Source: Mycobacterium vicinigordonae (lineage in GTDB: Bacteria; Actinomycetota; Actinomycetes; Mycobacteriales; Mycobacteriaceae). From it: a stretch of DNA of 64,000 nucleotides. The translations under genes were made by a program, and so were the position numbers. The stretch covers positions 1,612,001 through 1,676,000 of the forward strand of contig NZ_CP059165.1 of NCBI RefSeq assembly GCF_013466425.1. Direction: 5' to 3'. This document shows positions 33,770 to 43,374 of the stretch, in pieces. The notes below the pieces were generated by a model. The model had not been told where the DNA came from and made no database searches. It was given only the letters and a program-made list of their open reading frames with translations. Positions within the stretch are counted from its first letter, which is position 1, and every line of letters begins with the position of its first letter.

Positions 33770-35175
33770 CGGATCGCGACGTCGACGTCGTCGTCATCGG
33801 TTCCGGAGCTGCTGGACTGACAGCCGCGCTGACCGCTCGCGAGGCGGGTTGCTCGGTGGTGGTCGCCGAGTCCGAACAGGTGGTAGGGGGTAGTTCGCGG
33901 CTGTCCGAGGGCATCATCATGGCCGCAGGCACTGAGTTCCAGAAGGACCAGGGAATCGTCGACACGCCCGATGACCTCTATGACGAGTATCTCCTGCTGA
34001 ATCAGTTCGTGGTCCAGCCGGGAATCGTCCGCCGGCTCGCCGATGAGTCAGCGGCTGCGGTCCACTGGCTGAGCGAACTCGGCGTTCGTTACCTGCCCTG
34101 GGTCATGCTCGGTGGAGAGGAGCGCAATCCCCGTTCGCACGTCCCGGCCGGACGGGGTCAGCGCGTGATGGACGCGCTGGAGCGTCACTGTCGAGCACGT
34201 GGGATTGAGATCGCATTGGGTCGCCGGATCGATCGCCTACTCGTGACAGATGGACGCGTGACCGGAGTGGCATCCGGCGATGACGAACTGCGGTCGGGCG
34301 CAGTGATCATCGCGACAGGCGGGATCGGCGCCAGCCCCGAGCTGCTCGGCAAGCACGTCCCCAGCCTCAACCAGGCCGATAGATGGTACTTCTACGTCGG
34401 GGCGGACGGATCGCGTGGAGACGGACTCGGTCTTGGTGCCCAAGTGGGCGCCGACACTGTCGGTCACGATCGTGCCGTGGCACTGGTGTCGCCGAAGCTG
34501 ACGACGAAGGAATTCGACGGATACCTGCCCGGATGGATGCTCTTGCTCGATGGCGCGGGTCACCGATTGTGTGCGGAGACAGCCCCTTACGGGGTGTTGT
34601 CGGGTCTTGTCGGAGACAACGGTGGACACGCGTTCGGGTTCTTCGACAGCGCGATTCTCGAGGAGAACGGGACCGCCAGCCTGCCAACACTAAAGGTCGA
34701 ATACCCGCCGGGGAAGCCGGCTCCAGCACATGTGTGGACCACCGAAAACATCAAGCGGATGATCGACTCCGGCTCCGTACGACAAGCTGCGACGGTCCAG
34801 GAGCTCGCGCGAGATCTCGGATTGTCGCCTCATGCGGTCGGGGGAGCAGTCGAGCGCTACAACGGCTTTGCCGAGCAAGCCCGTGACGGCGACTTCCTCA
34901 AGGCCCCGAAATTCCTTCGCAGGATCGGCAAAGCACCGTTCTACGGTGTGGAGCTTCGCGCCGCAGCCCTGGGCCTCACGTGCTATGGCCTGCGCATCGA
35001 CGCCGAGGCGCGCGTGATGGACCGCTCCAACCGCGACATTCCTGGTCTGTTTGCTGCGGGCGAATGCGTGGGCGGCGTGCTTGGGCCGCGCTACATGGGC
35101 AGTGGTAACAGCTGGACCAACTGCGTGGTCTTCGGTCGAGCAGCCGGGCGCAGCGCTGCCCTCGTTGCAAACTGA
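33766..35175 (+). CDS. FAD-dependent dehydrogenase (fumarate reductase/KstD-like fold)
   Basis: A 469-residue flavoprotein. The FAD site is VDVVVIGSGAAGLTAALTAR followed by VVGGSSRLSEGIIMAAG. The C-terminus carries the second FAD segment IPGLFAAGECVGGVLGPRYM and GSGNSWTNCVVFGRAAGR. This is the superfamily of fumarate reductase, 3-ketosteroid dehydrogenase and related enzymes. At 469 residues it is shorter than typical KstD (above 500), and the KstD tyrosines are not clear. It would desaturate a ring or side chain next to a carbonyl. Confidence 0.88.
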   Translation: MTDRDVDVVVIGSGAAGLTAALTAREAGCSVVVAESEQVVGGSSRLSEGIIMAAGTEFQKDQGIVDTPDDLYDEYLLLNQFVVQPGIVRRLADESAAAVHWLSELGVRYLPWVMLGGEERNPRSHVPAGRGQRVMDALERHCRARGIEIALGRRIDRLLVTDGRVTGVASGDDELRSGAVIIATGGIGASPELLGKHVPSLNQADRWYFYVGADGSRGDGLGLGAQVGADTVGHDRAVALVSPKLTTKEFDGYLPGWMLLLDGAGHRLCAETAPYGVLSGLVGDNGGHAFGFFDSAILEENGTASLPTLKVEYPPGKPAPAHVWTTENIKRMIDSGSVRQAATVQELARDLGLSPHAVGGAVERYNGFAEQARDGDFLKAPKFLRRIGKAPFYGVELRAAALGLTCYGLRIDAEARVMDRSNRDIPGLFAAGECVGGVLGPRYMGSGNSWTNCVVFGRAAGRSAALVAN

Positions 35176-35404
35176 CATCCGCTGGATCCACGTTCGCAAG
35201 CCAGAGACCTGGCAGGCGAATATCGTTGGCGTCCAGGATCATTCGTTATCCCCCCAGGCGGATGTTGCAAAAGTCCGTCGGCGGGCTTCGATGTTCGTCG
35301 GAGCCAACCTCGTGTTGGCGCATCCTGCCTTGGTCTGGGCGGGCTACCGCGTCGTGGATCAGGGCCAGCGACGCACCCATCGAGGAACCAAGGCTTGTCT
35401 ATCG

Positions 35405-35428
35405 ATAATCAGTTGGCTAACCTATTTT
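35405..35428 (+). promoter_or_regulatory. Island operator, copy 5 (degenerate, before the second synthetase)
   Basis: Left half ATAATCAG matches the consensus exactly; after an 8-bp spacer the right half CCTATTTT departs at two core positions. TATTTT may act as -10. If the site is real the synthetase cannot begin at the first possible TTG (35395), which supports the internal start chosen. Confidence 0.4.
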
Positions 35429-35505
35429 CTGTGTCGATCGGTGATGTCGAATTTCCATGGGGTACTGAGTGCATTCAATCCGAGGTGCGTGGCTACCCCT
35501 GTCGG

Positions 35506-37032
35506 ATGTTGACGCCGCGTCGGTCGAGCGTTTCAGAGCTCCTCCTTGACGGCGAACGTTGGGCCGACCGGGATCTGCTCGTTCGGGGTGACACCCGAGT
35601 CAGCTTCCGCGATCACGAGGCGGGCGTCCATGCGATCGCCGCCGTGCTGGCCGACAAGGGCGTGGGCCACAACGATCGCGTCATGATGCTTTCCGGCAAT
35701 CATCCGGAGACGGTGGCCTGCTGGTGGGCGGTGCTGCAGCTCGGCGGTGTGGTCGTCATGGGCAACGGGTGGTGGAGCGAGGCGGAAGTGCGCGCGGCGA
35801 TCGAGGAAGTGGGGCCGGCCCTCGTGATCGCCGACAGTCGTCGCGCAGAACGCGTGCCCGAAGGCGTTGCGCTCGAACCGATGGAACAATTTGCGAAACT
35901 CTTGACCGGCGGTGTGCATCAAGAACCGCTCTCGTTGCCAAGTGTTGACGAGGACGACCCTGCGGTGATCATCTTCACCTCGGGCACCACCTGCGCGCCC
36001 AAGGGCGTCCTGTTATCTCACCGTTCGATCGTCGGCAACATCCACAACATTCTGCTGGCCAGTCGTCGGCTACCTCAGCAGCTGCGAGACGACGCGCGCC
36101 CCGACATCACGATGCTTGCGGTGCCGCTGTTCCATCTCTCCGGTATCCAGACCATGTTGCTGATGATGGTGACGGGAGGCCGCATGGTTTTTCGATCCGA
36201 CGGACGTTTCGATCCGGCCGAGATACTTGAGGCCATCGAGCGCGAGAAGGTGACGTCGCTCGGATTGGTCCCGACCATGCTGACCCGCGTCCTCGATCAC
36301 CCCGACTTCGAGCGAAGGGATACGTCGAGCATCAAATCGGTTGGTACAGGCGGAATGCCGGTACCTCCATCGCTGTCGCCTCGCCTGCGCGCCGCTTTCC
36401 CGCAAGCTTCGCGGCGGCTAAATCAGATCTACGGCCTCAGCGAATCCGGCGGCGTGTTGACCATGATCGCCGGCGATGCATATGCCGAGCGTCCTTGGTC
36501 GTCGGGTGTTCCACATCCCGTCGTAGAGTTGAGGATTGCCAATCCAGACGCCGACGGTGTTGGCGAGGTAATGGCGCGAACGCCGACCAACATGATCGGC
36601 TACCTCAACCGCCCGGATGACGAGACGGTGACTGCAGACGGCTGGCTGCACACCGGTGATCTGGGTCGAATCCGCGAGGGACATCTGGAGATGGTGGGTC
36701 GTTCGAAGGACATCATCATCCGCGCGGGCGAGAACGTTGCGGCCCCTCAAGTCGAAGCCCGCCTGCTCGAGCACCCAGCCGTTGCGGAGGTCGCGGTCGT
36801 GGGGCTGCCGCACGAGGACCTCGGTGAGGCGGTGGCCGCCGTCGTTCGCCTCCGCGAGGGCATGTCGGCGACCACCGAGGAACTCGAGGATCACACCCGA
36901 AAGTCCGTTGCCTCGTTCGCAGTTCCCTCGCGGTGGTGGTTCCGTCCTGAACCGCTGCCGACGAATGCTTCCGGTAAGCCCGTTAAAGCGGCACTGGTCC
37001 GGGCTTGGCCCACCGAGTCAGCCGTCTCATGA
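35506..37032 (+). CDS. Acyl-CoA synthetase (class I adenylate-forming)
   Basis: An AMP-dependent synthetase of 508 residues from ATG 35506 (MLTPRRSSVSELLLDGE), where similarity to the family begins; GTG 35485 and TTG 35395 are alternative starts. Motifs are VIIFTSGTTCAPKGVLLSH (Cys where Gly is more usual), YGLSESGGVL, WLHTGDLGRIREGHLEMVGR and the C-terminal TNASGKPVKAAL with the catalytic Lys. It activates an acid released in the pathway. A weak operator copy about 80 bases upstream suggests an internal promoter within the long operon. Confidence 0.9.
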   Translation: MLTPRRSSVSELLLDGERWADRDLLVRGDTRVSFRDHEAGVHAIAAVLADKGVGHNDRVMMLSGNHPETVACWWAVLQLGGVVVMGNGWWSEAEVRAAIEEVGPALVIADSRRAERVPEGVALEPMEQFAKLLTGGVHQEPLSLPSVDEDDPAVIIFTSGTTCAPKGVLLSHRSIVGNIHNILLASRRLPQQLRDDARPDITMLAVPLFHLSGIQTMLLMMVTGGRMVFRSDGRFDPAEILEAIEREKVTSLGLVPTMLTRVLDHPDFERRDTSSIKSVGTGGMPVPPSLSPRLRAAFPQASRRLNQIYGLSESGGVLTMIAGDAYAERPWSSGVPHPVVELRIANPDADGVGEVMARTPTNMIGYLNRPDDETVTADGWLHTGDLGRIREGHLEMVGRSKDIIIRAGENVAAPQVEARLLEHPAVAEVAVVGLPHEDLGEAVAAVVRLREGMSATTEELEDHTRKSVASFAVPSRWWFRPEPLPTNASGKPVKAALVRAWPTESAVS

Positions 37033-37087
37033 CTTCGCGGGTCCGTGAGGTCGAGTGCGCGTCGTCTTCTCAATAGAAGGAGTGTCC

Positions 37088-38071
37088 ATGTCGGAATCAT
37101 CAAGCAGCCCAGACACACAGGAGCTGCTGGGCATATATGAAACCGCCCACACGATCAGACTCGTCGATCAGACGTTGCGAAATCTTCTCGACCAGGCCAA
37201 GTTCCGGGGTGTGCTCTATCCGGTTCGGGGCCAGGAGGTGGTGGCCGCGTGCATCGGATCGACACTGCGCTCGGACGACCAAGTCGTGACAACCTATCGC
37301 GGGATGCACGACCAGATTGCCAAGGGCGTTCCGCTCGACGAATTGCTGGCCGAGCTTTACGGCAAGGCCACCGGGTGCTGCAAAGGCAAGGGCGGCCCGA
37401 TGCACATCACTGACGCCGATGCGGGCGTGATGGTAACCACGGGCATCGTCGGGGCCGGTCTGCCGATCGCGACGGGATTGGCGCTCGCCGCCAAGATGCA
37501 GGGCAGCGACCGCGTATGCGTCGTGAACTTCGGAGATGGTGCGACGAACATCGGAGCATTTCACGAGGCGATGAACTTGGCAGCGGTGTGGGACCTTCCC
37601 GTGATCTTCGTGTGTCAGAACAACGAGTACGCCGAGTACACTCATCGCCTCGAGACGCAGCGCGGCGAGATTTTCGAACGCGCCGCGGCCTACGGAATGC
37701 CGGGAGTCGTCGCGAGTGATGATGATCCACGCGGCATGGTCCGCGCCTCCGAGGCGGCTGTCGCGCGGGCGCGCGCAGGGGAGGGACCGACCCTCCTCGA
37801 GTGCCGGACCTTCCGGTACATGGGTCACATCTACGGTGAACCGCAGGCCTACATGGACAAGGAAGAACTGGCCAGACGGATGGCCAACGACCCCGTCGAT
37901 GCGCTTCGCAACACGCTGGTTTCGGAAGGCGTCGGCGATGCCGTCAACGAGCGGGAGAAGTCCGTCCGCGCGGCAGTGGACGCGGCCGTGACCTATGCGA
38001 TCGATTCCCCACTGCCAGAGGAGAGGGAATTGATGACCGACATCTACGCCGGACCGGTTGTCACATCATGA
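37088..38071 (+). CDS. Thiamine-dependent 2-oxoacid dehydrogenase E1, alpha subunit
   Basis: A 327-residue E1-alpha protein starting at ATG 37088 behind GAAGGAG. The thiamine diphosphate motif is GDGATNIGAFHEAMNLAA to VCQNN; GKGGPMHITDADAGV and RGQEVVAACIGSTL are other family markers. The type is that of acetoin dehydrogenase or branched-chain/pyruvate E1 heterotetramers. Start overlap with the beta gene (ATGA) gives equal expression. In this pathway it may oxidatively cleave an alpha-keto or acyloin-like intermediate. Confidence 0.92.
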   Translation: MSESSSSPDTQELLGIYETAHTIRLVDQTLRNLLDQAKFRGVLYPVRGQEVVAACIGSTLRSDDQVVTTYRGMHDQIAKGVPLDELLAELYGKATGCCKGKGGPMHITDADAGVMVTTGIVGAGLPIATGLALAAKMQGSDRVCVVNFGDGATNIGAFHEAMNLAAVWDLPVIFVCQNNEYAEYTHRLETQRGEIFERAAAYGMPGVVASDDDPRGMVRASEAAVARARAGEGPTLLECRTFRYMGHIYGEPQAYMDKEELARRMANDPVDALRNTLVSEGVGDAVNEREKSVRAAVDAAVTYAIDSPLPEERELMTDIYAGPVVTS

Positions 38072-39090
38072 CCGCAGAAACAGCCGTCGACAGTCCTCCT
38101 GTGACGACCCTGAGAATGGTCAAGGCCATCAACCACACGCTCGACCTTCTGCTCGAGCGGGATGAGCGCGTATTCCTGCTGGGAGAAGACATCGTTGATC
38201 CCGGCGGCGGGGCGATGCAGGCGACCGCCGGACTATCGACGAAATACGGCACCCAGCGCATTCGAGAAACGCCCATCTCCGAACAGGCGATCATCGGCGC
38301 GGCAACCGGCGCCGCGCTGGCCGGAATGCGGCCGATCGCGGAGATCATGATCATGGACTTCTACGCGGTATGCCTGGACCAACTGGTCAATCATGCTGCG
38401 AAGCTGAACTACATGTCGGGCGGACGGACGCCGGTGCCGCTCACCGTCCGGGGTACCGCCACCGGCGGCCTGCAGTTTGGTGCCCAGCATTCGCAGATGC
38501 TGGAGACATGGATGGTGCACACTCCGGGTCTCAAGGTCGTCGTACCAAGCACGCCAGCCGACGCCAAGGGTCTGCTCGCGTCATGCGTGGCTGACGACAA
38601 TCCGTGCGTGTTCGTAGAGATGGCCTCGCTGTACTCGCGCAAAGGTGACGTGCCCCTCGACTATTACGAGATTCCGCTTGGCGTCGCCGACGTGAAGCGT
38701 AATGGTTCGGACGTCACGGTGGTCACGTACGGTCGGCAGGTTCACGATGCGCTGAAGGCCGCCGAGGCGCTCGCGGGCGAGATCGACATCGAAGTCGTGG
38801 ACCTTCGTACGCTTGAGCCGCTAGACGAGGCAACGGTATTGGAGTCGGTGGCCAAGACGCGCCGCGCGGTAATCGTTCATCAAGCCGTCGAACGGAGCGG
38901 CTTCGGTGCGGAACTAGCAGCACAGCTACAGCTCGAACTGTGGGGGCAGTTGGAGAGCCCGGTCCTTCGGGTTGCGGGAAAGAACGCACCGATTCCGTAC
39001 GCGGCGAACCTCGAACGGCTGCACATGCCGTCGGTCGAAGATGTCGTCAACGCGTGTCGCCGCGCTTGCAAGGAGGCAAGCAATGTCTGA
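38068..39090 (+). CDS. Thiamine-dependent 2-oxoacid dehydrogenase E1, beta subunit
   Basis: A 340-residue E1-beta protein. It contains LLLERDERVFLLGEDIVDPG, the [20 protein letters not shown] region with the activating Glu, and VVDLRTLEPLDEATVLESV near the C-terminal domain. It pairs with the alpha subunit immediately upstream. The stop lies within the start of the lipoyl-domain gene (overlap of 8 bases), showing that the three are made together. Confidence 0.92.
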   Translation: MTAETAVDSPPVTTLRMVKAINHTLDLLLERDERVFLLGEDIVDPGGGAMQATAGLSTKYGTQRIRETPISEQAIIGAATGAALAGMRPIAEIMIMDFYAVCLDQLVNHAAKLNYMSGGRTPVPLTVRGTATGGLQFGAQHSQMLETWMVHTPGLKVVVPSTPADAKGLLASCVADDNPCVFVEMASLYSRKGDVPLDYYEIPLGVADVKRNGSDVTVVTYGRQVHDALKAAEALAGEIDIEVVDLRTLEPLDEATVLESVAKTRRAVIVHQAVERSGFGAELAAQLQLELWGQLESPVLRVAGKNAPIPYAANLERLHMPSVEDVVNACRRACKEASNV

Positions 39091-39316
39091 GCCAATTCTC
39101 GTCCCCAGGTTGGGGCTGACCGTCGAAGAGGTGACGATCGTCGAGTGGCAAGTGTCGGACGGTGACGTCGTCACTGAGGGCGACGTGATCGTCACGGTCG
39201 CGACGGACAAGGTCGAAACCGAGATCACTGCCCCGAATTCGGGGAAGATCACTATCGAAGCTAAACCGGACGACGTCTGCGAAGTCGGTACGGCTATCGG
39301 GACGATCACCGAATGA
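39083..39316 (+). CDS. Free-standing lipoyl-domain protein
   Basis: A 77-residue protein that is only a biotinyl/lipoyl domain: PILVPRLGLTVEEVTIVEWQ, then the modification site VATDKVETEI with Lys at about residue 43, then a closing half. It starts at ATG 39083 after AAGGAGG. Unlike normal E2 proteins it has no subunit-binding or acyltransferase domain. It would accept the acyl group from the E1 pair; where it goes next is open. No E2 catalytic domain or E3 is in the window. Confidence 0.88.
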   Translation: MSEPILVPRLGLTVEEVTIVEWQVSDGDVVTEGDVIVTVATDKVETEITAPNSGKITIEAKPDDVCEVGTAIGTITE

Positions 39317-39371
39317 GTCCCCTTGTGGGTCCGCTCGACCAAGCGACAGTCAAGCGCGAAAGGTAGTCATA

Positions 39372-39848
39372 GTGGACTATTCGAAGATCGATCTCCGCGA
39401 CCGCCTCGATCTGCTCGATCTGCCGCGCAAGGCATCCGACGCGGTCACCAGACGAGACGTGGATCAGTACGTCTCGACCTACACCGAGGACGCACAGTGG
39501 GATCCCCAACCCCTCTTCCACGTGTGCAACGGACGCGACGAGATTCGCGTGGGCTTCCTTGCAGCGCACGAGACGCTGGAGTGGGCTGCGCAGATCACCT
39601 GGATGACGCTCATCGAGGCGTACGACGGGTCGACCGCCAAAACACGGTCGTACATCGGGGAGTGGGGGAAGCCCAAAGGCGGAGAGCCGGCCGGCTGCGG
39701 GATCGGCATGTATACGGATATCTGTGTCAAGCAGGATGGGGTTTGGCTCGTGCAACACCACGACCTCACCTCGATCTACTTCGGTGCCCCCGATTGGAAC
39801 ACACCGTTTGCACCTCCAACCTGGCCGCCGCCAGGTATGACGCTTTAA
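39372..39848 (+). CDS. NTF2-like protein
   Basis: A 158-residue protein from GTG 39372, behind GAAAGG. The fold is suggested by TRRDVDQYVSTYTEDAQWD, a central IGEWGKPKGGEP and VWLVQHHDLTSIYFGAP. It resembles SnoaL-like hydrolases/isomerases such as steroid isomerase relatives and limonene epoxide hydrolase. No catalytic Asp pair can be assigned with certainty. It lies between the E1/lipoyl genes and the third synthetase. Confidence 0.7.
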   Translation: MDYSKIDLRDRLDLLDLPRKASDAVTRRDVDQYVSTYTEDAQWDPQPLFHVCNGRDEIRVGFLAAHETLEWAAQITWMTLIEAYDGSTAKTRSYIGEWGKPKGGEPAGCGIGMYTDICVKQDGVWLVQHHDLTSIYFGAPDWNTPFAPPTWPPPGMTL

Positions 39849-40067
39849 CTCGCGAATGATGTTCTCACCCAATCGAGATCCATCACGTCGCGGGCGCCAC
39901 GACGTTCTGACGTCGATGCTGCTCCTCACAGCCGGAGCGTCACACCTCCATGGGACGGCCAGTACGCCGCCGAGCCTGCCCGATTCGATAAGCCCACCCC
40001 GATACGACCATCGCCACGTGGACCGCCGTGGTCCATCCGTCCGGCGGTCAGACATTAGGACCCTATC

Positions 40068-41723
40068 GTGACCGACCTGCACTGGGCCTCAATTTGGGAG
40101 ACAGTGGCCGATGCCGTACCCAGCCATCCCGCCATCATTCAGGGTGGTATCGCAATTTCCTTCGGAGACTACGAACACCGCGCAAGTTGCTTTGCACAAG
40201 CCCTGCACGATCTGGAAACGAGTGTCGGAGACGCGATTGCGATCTGCCTGCCCAATTGCCCCGAATACGCTGAAGCGCAATTTGCGGCATTGAAGAACCG
40301 TCAGCTCGTGGTAAACACCAACTACCGCTACAAGTGTGCCGAACTCACCGCGCTACTCGCATCCAGTGGCGCCAAGGTTCTGCTCTACCACGCCGATAAT
40401 GAGGCTGTCATCAGCGAACTCGACCGCACGCAGATCCCCGAACTCGCGCATGTCATCAGGGTCGGTGGCGGCGGTCGGCCGGGAGACGTGGCGCTGAGCT
40501 ACGACGATTTGATCGATGCGAGCCCGCCCGCCAAGCGCATTTTCCGCAGCTCCTCAGACCCATATGTGTTCTACACCGGCGGCACGACGGGCGTGCCCAA
40601 GGGAGTGGTGTACCCGATTGGCGAACACGTCGGACAGTTCCTCGTGAATACGCCGACGACGTTCGGATTTGCCGCAACCGATGGACCCGAGGACTGTGCG
40701 CGACGCGCGAAGGAACTAGTGCAGGAAGGCGCCAGCCCCTCGGCACTGCCGGTGGCCAGCTTGATGCACGGAACTGGGAACTGGGGTGGACTGATGGGGC
40801 CCCACCTGTTCGGGGGAACCTCGGTGTTCCTATCGAATCGCTCGTTCGCCGCGCTGGAGATGTGGGATGCGATCAAGGCCAACGAAGTCACAGTCGCGGT
40901 CATCGTCGGAGATGCGATGGCGCTCCCGGCGATTCGGGCTCTCGACCAGCGTGCTGCCGAGGGCGCACCGGTCAGGGCACGCTCCCTTGGGTTGGTCCTC
41001 TCATCGGGTGCTGCGTTCTCTCGTCACCTGAAAGTCGCCCTGCTCGAGCATCTTCCGCACATCCGGATCATCGATGCGATCGGATCGACGGAGGGCGTGA
41101 TGGGGATGTCGGTGTCGACGGCTGACTCCGTGGCCGAGACCGGCGTGTTCGTACCCCTGCCGGGCACCAAGGTATTCACCGGGAACGGTCACGAGGTGCT
41201 TCCAGGATCGGGATTGATCGGCTCGATCGCCGTCGGTAGTGCCGCGATACCCAGCGAGTATCGCGGGGACCCATCCAAGTCTGCATGCACCTTTCGTAGC
41301 GTGAATGGCCGCCGTTACTCGTTCCCGGGTGATTTGGCCACGGTTGAGGCGAACGGCTCAATCCGCTTGCTGGGCAGAGGATCCCAAATAATCAACAGCG
41401 GTGGTGAGAAAGTCTTCGCCGAAGAAGTCGAGATGATGCTGAAGTCGTTGCCGCACATCGACGACGCCGTGGTCGTCGGGATTCCCCACGAACGATTCGG
41501 CCAGGCCGTAGCCGCGGTGCTTACGCCAAGTGATGGACACGTGATCGACTTCGACAAAGTCATCAAGGATGCCACACCGCTGATCGCTGACTATAAGCTC
41601 CCGCGTGCGTTCGCCGTCGCGGAGGTGGCGCCGCGGTCCGTGACGGGCAAGCCGGATTACGCCAAAGCCCGCGACATCCTCACCCAATCTGCTGCGCGTG
41701 TCGTCGGGTCGCTAGGGGCATAG
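40068..41723 (+). CDS. Acyl-CoA synthetase (FadD19-like type)
   Basis: A 551-residue adenylate-forming ligase from GTG 40068. The motif YTGGTTGVPKGVVYP, with Gly instead of the common Ser, and the long region between it and IIDAIGSTEG are features of the steroid-type FadD17/FadD19 ligases. The hinge is SFPGDLATVEANGSIRLLGR, and the late Lys lies in RSVTGKPDYAKA. FadD19 homologues activate sterol side-chain acids, so a large cyclic substrate is plausible. It is preceded by 219 bases without a gene. Confidence 0.9.
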   Translation: MTDLHWASIWETVADAVPSHPAIIQGGIAISFGDYEHRASCFAQALHDLETSVGDAIAICLPNCPEYAEAQFAALKNRQLVVNTNYRYKCAELTALLASSGAKVLLYHADNEAVISELDRTQIPELAHVIRVGGGGRPGDVALSYDDLIDASPPAKRIFRSSSDPYVFYTGGTTGVPKGVVYPIGEHVGQFLVNTPTTFGFAATDGPEDCARRAKELVQEGASPSALPVASLMHGTGNWGGLMGPHLFGGTSVFLSNRSFAALEMWDAIKANEVTVAVIVGDAMALPAIRALDQRAAEGAPVRARSLGLVLSSGAAFSRHLKVALLEHLPHIRIIDAIGSTEGVMGMSVSTADSVAETGVFVPLPGTKVFTGNGHEVLPGSGLIGSIAVGSAAIPSEYRGDPSKSACTFRSVNGRRYSFPGDLATVEANGSIRLLGRGSQIINSGGEKVFAEEVEMMLKSLPHIDDAVVVGIPHERFGQAVAAVLTPSDGHVIDFDKVIKDATPLIADYKLPRAFAVAEVAPRSVTGKPDYAKARDILTQSAARVVGSLGA

Positions 41724-41771
41724 CCGGGTCCGATCGTGCCGGCAGGCAGTACCAATCGAAAGGAAATACAG

Positions 41772-43205
41772 ATGGAAACGTGTGACCGCCCGAATCTCTT
41801 TATCGGTGGTCGATGGGTGCCGGCCGGCAACGAACCACCGATCGATGTGATCAATCCCGCCACCGAGGAGGTAATCGGTCGCGTCCCGAACGGCGGTCCC
41901 GATCATGTGAACGCCGCCGTGTCTGCTGCACGCGCGGCGTGGGAATCGTGGGCAGACACGCCCGTCGAGGATCGGGCCAAAATATGTGAGCGAGTGGGAA
42001 AGGCTTGGGATGCGCTTATTCCCGAGATCGCCCAACTGATATCGCGCGAAGTCGGCACGCCAGTGGTCGCCTCGGAAACGCTGCAGGCCCCCGGCCCTTC
42101 GATCATGTTTCGCCACTACGCCGCGATCGCCCGGTCATATCCGTGGACTACGGACGTCAACGGTTCGATCGTCGTCAGGGAACCGATTGGCGTGGTGGGT
42201 GCAATCACGCCGTGGAACTATCCGTTGACGCTCGTCTCATACAAGATTCCCGGCGCGCTGGCCGCGGGCTGTACCGTGGTGCTCAAGCCATCCGAAGTCG
42301 CACCCCTATCCGCATTTGTTTTGGCCGAACAGTTGCAGCAGGCAGGCCTGCCTGACGGCGTCTTCAACATCGTGACCGGCGGACCGGCGGCGGGCGAACG
42401 ACTGGTCAGCCATCCCGAGGTCGACATGGTCACGTTCACCGGCTCGACGGCAAGTGGTCGACATGTTGCAGCGGCAGCGGCGGCAACCGTCAAGCGCGTG
42501 CACCTCGAACTCGGAGGAAAGAGTGCGGCAATCTTCATGCCCGACACCGATCTTGACGAGGCCGTGGGTGCGTATCTGCGGCAAGCCCTGATGAACAACG
42601 GACAGACGTGCCTGGCGTGGTCGAGACTGCTGGTGCCCGCCGACCGTCACGATGAAATCGTCGAAGCGCTGAAGGTTGTCGTTGAAAGCGCGTTTGCTCC
42701 CGGGGACCCCTTCGGGGGTGCGTTCGTAGGGCCCATGGCATCCAAAGTTCAGCAGCGGCGCATCCAGCAGTTCATCCGTCAGGGGCAGCACGAAGGCGCG
42801 GTCCTTGTGACCGGAGGTGCCGATTCACCGCAGGGGCTCGAGACCGGGTTCTACTTGAGGCCGACGATCTTCGCAAACGTCTCCAACGACATGACCGTGG
42901 CCCGCGAGGAGATCTTCGGCCCGGTCATATGCGTCCTGCCCTATCGCGACGTCGATGAGGCGGTCGCGATCGCCAACGACTCACCGTACGGATTGCACGG
43001 CGCAGTCTTCAGCGCCGACGCCGACGCCGCGATTGCACTGGCGCGCCGGCTGCGTACGGGACAGGTGGACATCAATGGATTCCAGTTCAACGTCATGGCG
43101 CCTTTCGGAGGCTACAAACAATCGGGAAATGGCAAAGAACTTGGGGTCGAGGGCTTTGAAGCGTTCTTGGAGACGAAGACGATTCAGCATGGAGTGACGA
43201 CGTGA
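41772..43205 (+). CDS. NAD(P)-dependent aldehyde dehydrogenase
   Basis: A 477-residue aldehyde dehydrogenase starting at ATG 41772 behind AAAGGAAA. The motifs are TPWNYPLTLVSYKIPGALA, the cofactor loop FTGSTASGRHV, VHLELGGKSAAIF with the general-base Glu, and NNGQTCLAWSRLLVP with the catalytic Cys. It oxidises an aldehyde to the acid, fitting cleavage of a side chain or opened ring before activation by one of the three ligases. It is followed by TetR-2. Confidence 0.93.
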   Translation: METCDRPNLFIGGRWVPAGNEPPIDVINPATEEVIGRVPNGGPDHVNAAVSAARAAWESWADTPVEDRAKICERVGKAWDALIPEIAQLISREVGTPVVASETLQAPGPSIMFRHYAAIARSYPWTTDVNGSIVVREPIGVVGAITPWNYPLTLVSYKIPGALAAGCTVVLKPSEVAPLSAFVLAEQLQQAGLPDGVFNIVTGGPAAGERLVSHPEVDMVTFTGSTASGRHVAAAAAATVKRVHLELGGKSAAIFMPDTDLDEAVGAYLRQALMNNGQTCLAWSRLLVPADRHDEIVEALKVVVESAFAPGDPFGGAFVGPMASKVQQRRIQQFIRQGQHEGAVLVTGGADSPQGLETGFYLRPTIFANVSNDMTVAREEIFGPVICVLPYRDVDEAVAIANDSPYGLHGAVFSADADAAIALARRLRTGQVDINGFQFNVMAPFGGYKQSGNGKELGVEGFEAFLETKTIQHGVTT

Positions 43206-43374
43206 CCTGCGGAGCGGGCCGACGCCGCATCCGTCGCCGCGATGCGTCGTGACTGGTTGCGAAGCGGCGAACCGCGCCGCCACATAGCTGCGATCTGAGG
43301 TACTGTTTCGCAAGATTGAGTGACGTGGTCGTGCACCGATCTTCGGGCAACCACATATGCGGAACGGAGAACAG

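Noticed and set aside
33766..35175. Naming the FAD protein as 3-ketosteroid dehydrogenase
   Set aside because: The fold agrees, but the protein is shorter and the KstD catalytic tyrosines are not clear, so only the superfamily is stated.
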